A stretch of 64,000 bases of DNA, taken from the NCBI GenBank assembly GCA_030549335.1, contig JAUKPH010000018.1, positions 2,976,001 through 3,040,000 of the forward strand, given 5' to 3'. Source of the stretch: Pontederia crassipes (taxonomy: Eukaryota > Streptophyta > Magnoliopsida > Commelinales > Pontederiaceae). The notes below the pieces were generated by a model, which worked only from the letters and a program-made list of their open reading frames with translations, ran no database searches and was not told the DNA's origin. Shown in pieces: positions 59,128 to 64,000 of the stretch (position 1 is its first letter; every line of letters starts with the position of its first letter). A program made the translations under genes and the position numbers.

Positions 59128-59960
59128 ATTTTACATCTCGATTTTGTCTTAATTTATAGAAATCTATGGTACAAAATTATAGTTTAGTATTTCATTTTAT
59201 CCTCAAACAGTGGGCAATCAAAGAGAACAATTCAAACACTTGAAGAAATGCTCAAAGCTTGTATTATAAAATTTAAAGGATCTTGAATGAACACTTGTCA
59301 TTGGTTGAGTTTGCCTATAATAATAGCTTTTATTCAAGTATATAGATGGTTCCTTTTGCAGCATTATATGGTAGAAAATATAGGACAATAATATGTTGAG
59401 ATAAAGAAGGTACAAGAATTCTTTTGAAATCACAAAAAGTGTAAGAGACTGACGATAATTTGAAAATCATCAAACAAAAATTAAAGATAACACAAGAAAA
59501 ACAAAAGAGTTATGCATATCAAAACATCGAGAAATGGAGTATGAAATGGGAAGTCTTAAAAGATTTACCTTGAAAAGGTGTTGTACAATTTGGGAAGAAA
59601 GAAAAGTTAAGTCCGAGACATATAGATCCATATGAAATTTTAGAGCATATTCAGTCAGATGTATATCGGTTAGCCCTACCATCAGAGTTATTTTGTATTC
59701 ACGATGTCTTTTATGTTTCTATTCTTCGATGATACCAATCGGATCATTGTCATGTGTTGGAGTCTCAATATATTCAAGTAAGAGAGGATTTGTCATATGA
59801 AGAAAATCCAGTATTGGAAGAAAGAAAAAAGAACTACGGGGTGGGACGATTCCTTTACTTTTGATTCCTTGGAAGAATCATTCAAGGGAATAGGCAACTT
59901 GAGAGCTACTAATAAAGAAGTATACATTCTTATATATTCCTTAAAATAGGTAACTAAATT
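59128..59960 (+). pseudogene. Ty3/gypsy integrase C-terminal remnant
   Basis: Frames switch several times but the order of landmarks is intact: FTSRF, PQT/GQS-RTIQTLEEML, AYNNSFYSSI, MVPFAALYGRK, REMEYEMG-like text, SPRHIDPYEILEHIQ, YRLALPSEL, IHDVFYVSILR, a CHVLESQYIQVREDLSYEE tail, and TIPLL near the chromodomain side. A TTTGGGGATGAATTTTTTAAG stretch at about 59957 parallels the region before the polypurine tract of Del/Tekay elements. Non-functional. Confidence 0.8.
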
Positions 59961-60102
59961 TGGGGATGAATTTTTTAAGTAAAAAAAACTCACATATATA
60001 TAGGTGTTTCACAAACATCTTTTTTGCATAATCATGCATCTAATTAACATATTAAATTAGTTTAAATGTTCATATTGTTTCCATATATTAATTAACATTT
60101 GA

Positions 60103-60816
<714 letters not shown>

Positions 60817-61211
60817 TATCTTATATCCATTTTAACTTATCATATTACTTAATCATTAACTTTAACAATATTTATTAATCCATTGTTGAATCTAAGCTCT
60901 ATCTATTAACTAATTATTCATTGGTTAAAGATTTTAAACTAGGTTACCTAATTTGTTGGCCCTTTACTCTGATATTTAATATTTTTTTATAAATAATAAT
61001 ATTAATTTTTATTTTTCAATCAAACACTTATATGTGATCAAGAGAGTTCAAAGTTAAACACAAGTATTATGTATATATTTGAATATTTATTTTTAAAAAT
61101 AAATTCAGTAATTCAGCTAAATACTAAATATATTTTTATTAATAATATAACTTTCTTTCATATCCGCACATCGTGAAGGAAATGTATAAGGTTGTTAAGA
61201 ATAAACTATAA
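60817..61211. other. AT-rich intergenic DNA
   Basis: Nothing supportable beyond low-complexity AT sequence. Confidence 0.5.
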
Positions 61212-61739
61212 TGTAACACCTGGCTTTTTCATCCTTTAAAATTCAAAAGTGGATTAAAAAACTGATTCTCTCTCCCTCACCCCCACTCCCCCCCATGACT
61301 CTCTCTCAAGAGAGATTGTAGCAGGGGGTATAAGGAGGGGAGTGAGGTGGACTGCCGCACTTTTCCACTCCCCTCACAGCCACCTCCCTCTCCCTTCGTC
61401 TTCCTCTCCTCCGGTGACCGGCGAACTACGAGCACGCCAGCGAGCAACGCGAGCACAAACAACGCACATAGGATGATCCAACGCACCGCGACCCCTCCGA
61501 GAAGTGTACGCGTGCATTCCCCGGCTAGGATCGACCAACGACCGAGCAGATCGACGACAGCAACTTCAGCGATCGGAAAGCGATAGAATAGAGGTAACGT
61601 AGACGTAAAATCCCCTAGACGATAAAATATAGATCAATTGTTACGCATTTTGATTCCATTATGTCATAGAGACCCGTAGAAACATTTTTCGTATTGTATG
61701 TATCGAGATCGGATGACCGAAGGTCGGCCAAAAATGAAG

Positions 61740-62070
61740 ATGACGGTCGACGCTCTATTTTGCTCGCTGAAATCGATCGACCGATTCCGAGCAAACGCTC
61801 GATCGATCTGCACAGATTAAGTATGACCATAAGATTGGTCGATCGATCCGGCGCAAGCCGTCGAGGCTATTCGCGCAAGGTCGGTCGACCGATTCCAGAG
61901 AAGAAGATGTAATAGTCGATTGGTTCGGCGCGAAGAAATAATTGGTCGAGTATGTAATCGGTCGACCTGTCCACCTGGAGCGGTCGATCGGTTCAACTAT
62001 AACGCGGTCGGTCGAACAAGAATCGGTCGACCGGTCCAACAGAATCGGTCGACCGGTCCAGAGAAGAAGA
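61740..62070. repeat. cluster of GGTCGACCGGTCC-type short repeats
   Basis: At least eight copies of GGTCGACCG(G/A)TCC or close variants (GATCGATCGACCGATTCC, CGGTCGATCGGTTC) occur within 330 bp, spaced by 20-45 bp. The core is self-complementary and CpG-rich. Confidence 0.85.
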
Positions 62071-62177
62071 ATCTGAAACAAAAGATGGAAATACCTTTGA
62101 GGCCCAATCACCCTTAGTTGGGCCCAAACCTCGACTGGCCCACTTGAGGCCACGTCCAATACAACAAGGCAAGTAAC

Positions 62178-62833
62178 GGACTTTTCATCCGCAAAAAGGG
62201 GATCTGACTTTACCCCTTCTCTGAGTGATGATTCTAAACTCCACGTGTGTTAAAGAACATAAAGAAAGTAAAGATAAAATAACAAGATAGGTATGTGCCG
62301 CCCAAGGTACAGAACAGAGATCAAGGTATGGTATAGTGAGCGACAGGTAGCTGTACTGAGGAGACAATGCACCTACTAATATTTAACTGCCACTGCTCCT
62401 AGATCACAGGCCCTCTCCCACATGTGCTCCAAATAAGGGTGACGTATTGTCGCACTCTTCCCCCACGATGGCAACATTAATGTATTGTGCCAGAGGGATA
62501 GGTAGGGACTTTTCATCCGCAAAAAGGGGATCTGACTTTACCCCTTCTCTGAGTGATGATTCTAAACTCCACGTGTGTTAAAGAACATAAAGAAAGTAAA
62601 GATAAAATAACAAGATAGGTATGTGCCGCCCAAGGTACAGAACAGAGATCAAGGTATGGTATAGTGAGCGACAGGTAGTTGTACTGAGGAGACAATGCAC
62701 CTACTAATATTTAACTGCCACTGCTCCTAGATCACAGGCCCTCTCCCACATGTGCTCCAAATAAGGGTGACGTATTGTCGCACTCTTCCCCCACGATGGC
62801 AACATTAATGTATTGTGCCAGAGGGACAGGTAG
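62178..62833. repeat. 328-bp tandem duplication
   Basis: 62178-62505 and 62506-62833 are nearly identical; I saw very few differences, for example TAGCTGTACTG against TAGTTGTACTG. A third, diverged partial copy follows to about 62930. The two identical 60-codon minus-strand frames are a by-product. Confidence 0.95.
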
Positions 62834-63791
62834 CTCAGCTGAGGAGATAGTGAACCTACAGGTCCGCAACGACCATTGTTCTTGGGGTACAGGTCCTCTC
62901 CCACCTATATTCTGAAAAGGATATCCCTTAGCATACACCTTCCCTTTCATGGACATCCTGGCAACTTATGGTATAGAGACGCCTCTAGCTTCCCACTTAA
63001 TTAAATTGAGCTCGCATAGGATAACGAACTTCAAGGACCCCATAGTAATGTAAAGGAGGTAGTACCACACAAAGCATAATAAAGGAGGGTAATGTATAAC
63101 AGAGCAAAGTACAAGACAGGGTAAGGTATAGCAAAGTATGGTACAGTACAAGGTATTGTTAAAGTAAAGAATAAAGTACATATATGAATATGTATGGTTC
63201 ATAGCCTACAGAGATCAAGGTATGGAAACCAATGATTAAAGTAAATGTTCAATTGATTCTCTTTTATCAGTATTGACCTTAATTAGATTATCATTTTATC
63301 GTCTATGTATCTATGTGTACCGAGCGTTAGTTCACGGGCATTCCATGCCCCAGTATTGGGGTTTTGTAGGTGAGAACCCTGCTTAGGGAGGAAGTGAATG
63401 ATGTAGAGCTCCAGGATAGTAGCACATGACTTACAAGAACCCACAAGTTTTTTGCCCTTTTTATTTCTGCATTTGAATTATCAGACTTTGTATTCAAAAG
63501 ATATTGAATTTCCTCTTTTAACCTTGTAGATGTGAATATTTGCTTGAACTATTTGAATCATCTGGATTTCCCTTTTTCTTGAACAGTTTCACTAAATATG
63601 TCATCCTTTGAATTTCCAATGATATTTCTTCCGCAAACTCTTTTTATTCATTTGTTTCTCTATTAATTCTATCGCCACGTGTGTCATGTGTTGACTAGTC
63701 AAAGTCAAAGAAGTAGTAGACAGTGTAGCGCTCCCTTGGTCAATCTAATTGCCAGCGCGGCATGAGGACTAATTTTGGGGGCGTTACAATT

Positions 63792-63804
63792 TGGTATCAG
63801 AGCC
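63792..63804 (+). other. primer-binding site (initiator Met-tRNA)
   Basis: TGGTATCAGAGCC, perfect, three bases after the LTR end. The internal region of the element (63789-64000) runs off the window before any gag text can be recognised. Confidence 0.92.
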
Positions 63805-64000
63805 TAAGTTCTTGGCTCCCAGTGTTCATAGTAGAGTATAGACCAAAGTAATGTCATCATTGTTCGTAGTGAAGTATAGGTCATTGCATTGTCCTCATGA
63901 TTCATAAGTGTCTCATGGTCATGGTAAAGTCATGTGCAAGCTTCCTGAGCAACTGCGACTCCACTCCTCAAGTAAGTACTGAGTAAATTCCTCATATGGA

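Larger units (their letters stand above)
61212..63788 (+). repeat. 2.6-kb 5' LTR of a large LTR retrotransposon
   Basis: Starts TGTAACACC and ends GGCGTTACA, forming the short inverted repeat expected at LTR ends. It is followed after three bases by a perfect Met-tRNA site. The size and ends fit large gypsy elements of the Del/Tekay type (inference). It holds a CT-rich region (61268-61400), a GGTCGACC repeat cluster (61740-62070) and a 328-bp tandem duplication (62178-62833). Small frames inside are not genes. Confidence 0.82.

Noticed and set aside
62185..62695. Two identical 60-codon minus-strand frames
   Set aside because: Identical only because they lie in the two copies of the 328-bp duplication within an LTR.

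Overview
The window is nuclear DNA from a flowering plant. It has AT-rich, intron-bearing genes, a plastid acyl-ACP thioesterase gene, a plant-type TFIIS/SPOC gene, and dense LTR retrotransposons primed by initiator Met-tRNA. A monocot is my guess from the look of the thioesterase and the short retroposon tails, but the sequence does not settle it. There are no bacterial features, CRISPR arrays, rRNA genes or tRNA genes.

Layout. (1) About 1-4400: minus-strand gene for a TFIIS-central-domain/SPOC-type transcription regulator, cut by the left edge. It has a leader intron, and a 179-bp retroposon sits in a later intron. (2) 4638-6542: complete short non-autonomous LTR retrotransposon with a 5-bp target duplication. 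(3) 6548-15660: gene-free AT-rich DNA with a MITE candidate, a degenerate repeat array and a fold-back element. (4) 15660-19850: FATB thioesterase locus with all exons recognisable but two in-frame TAG codons and a damaged exon-1 end, so probably a pseudogene. Another 179-bp retroposon lies in its last intron. (5) 20601-26150: decayed Ty1/copia element carrying a fold-back MITE and a CACTA-like insertion. (6) 27060-29040: possible gene for a membrane protein built from six or seven tandem 27-29 residue repeats. (7) 29348-35119: structurally complete but stop-ridden Ty3/gypsy chromovirus on the minus strand. (8) 37799-48902: nested copia complex, an outer element holding a direct-repeat pair, an inner copia element, a fold-back MITE and a SINE. 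(9) 50056-50793: two exons of an aquaporin-like (MIP/SIP-like) protein on the minus strand. (10) 54065-55315: complete CACTA element. (11) 59128-59950: gypsy integrase remnant. (12) 61212-63788: a 2.6-kb LTR with its primer-binding site, whose internal region runs off the right edge.

Only three or four host loci are visible: the TFIIS/SPOC gene (solid), FATB (recognisable, probably dead), the aquaporin-like gene (moderate) and the repeat membrane protein (uncertain). They show no functional linkage. Most of the window is layered transposable-element sediment, and the order of insertion can be read from which element interrupts which. I found no convincing new multi-gene system. The most unusual protein-coding signal is the frame-preserving tandem-repeat membrane ORF near 27.3-28.2 kb.
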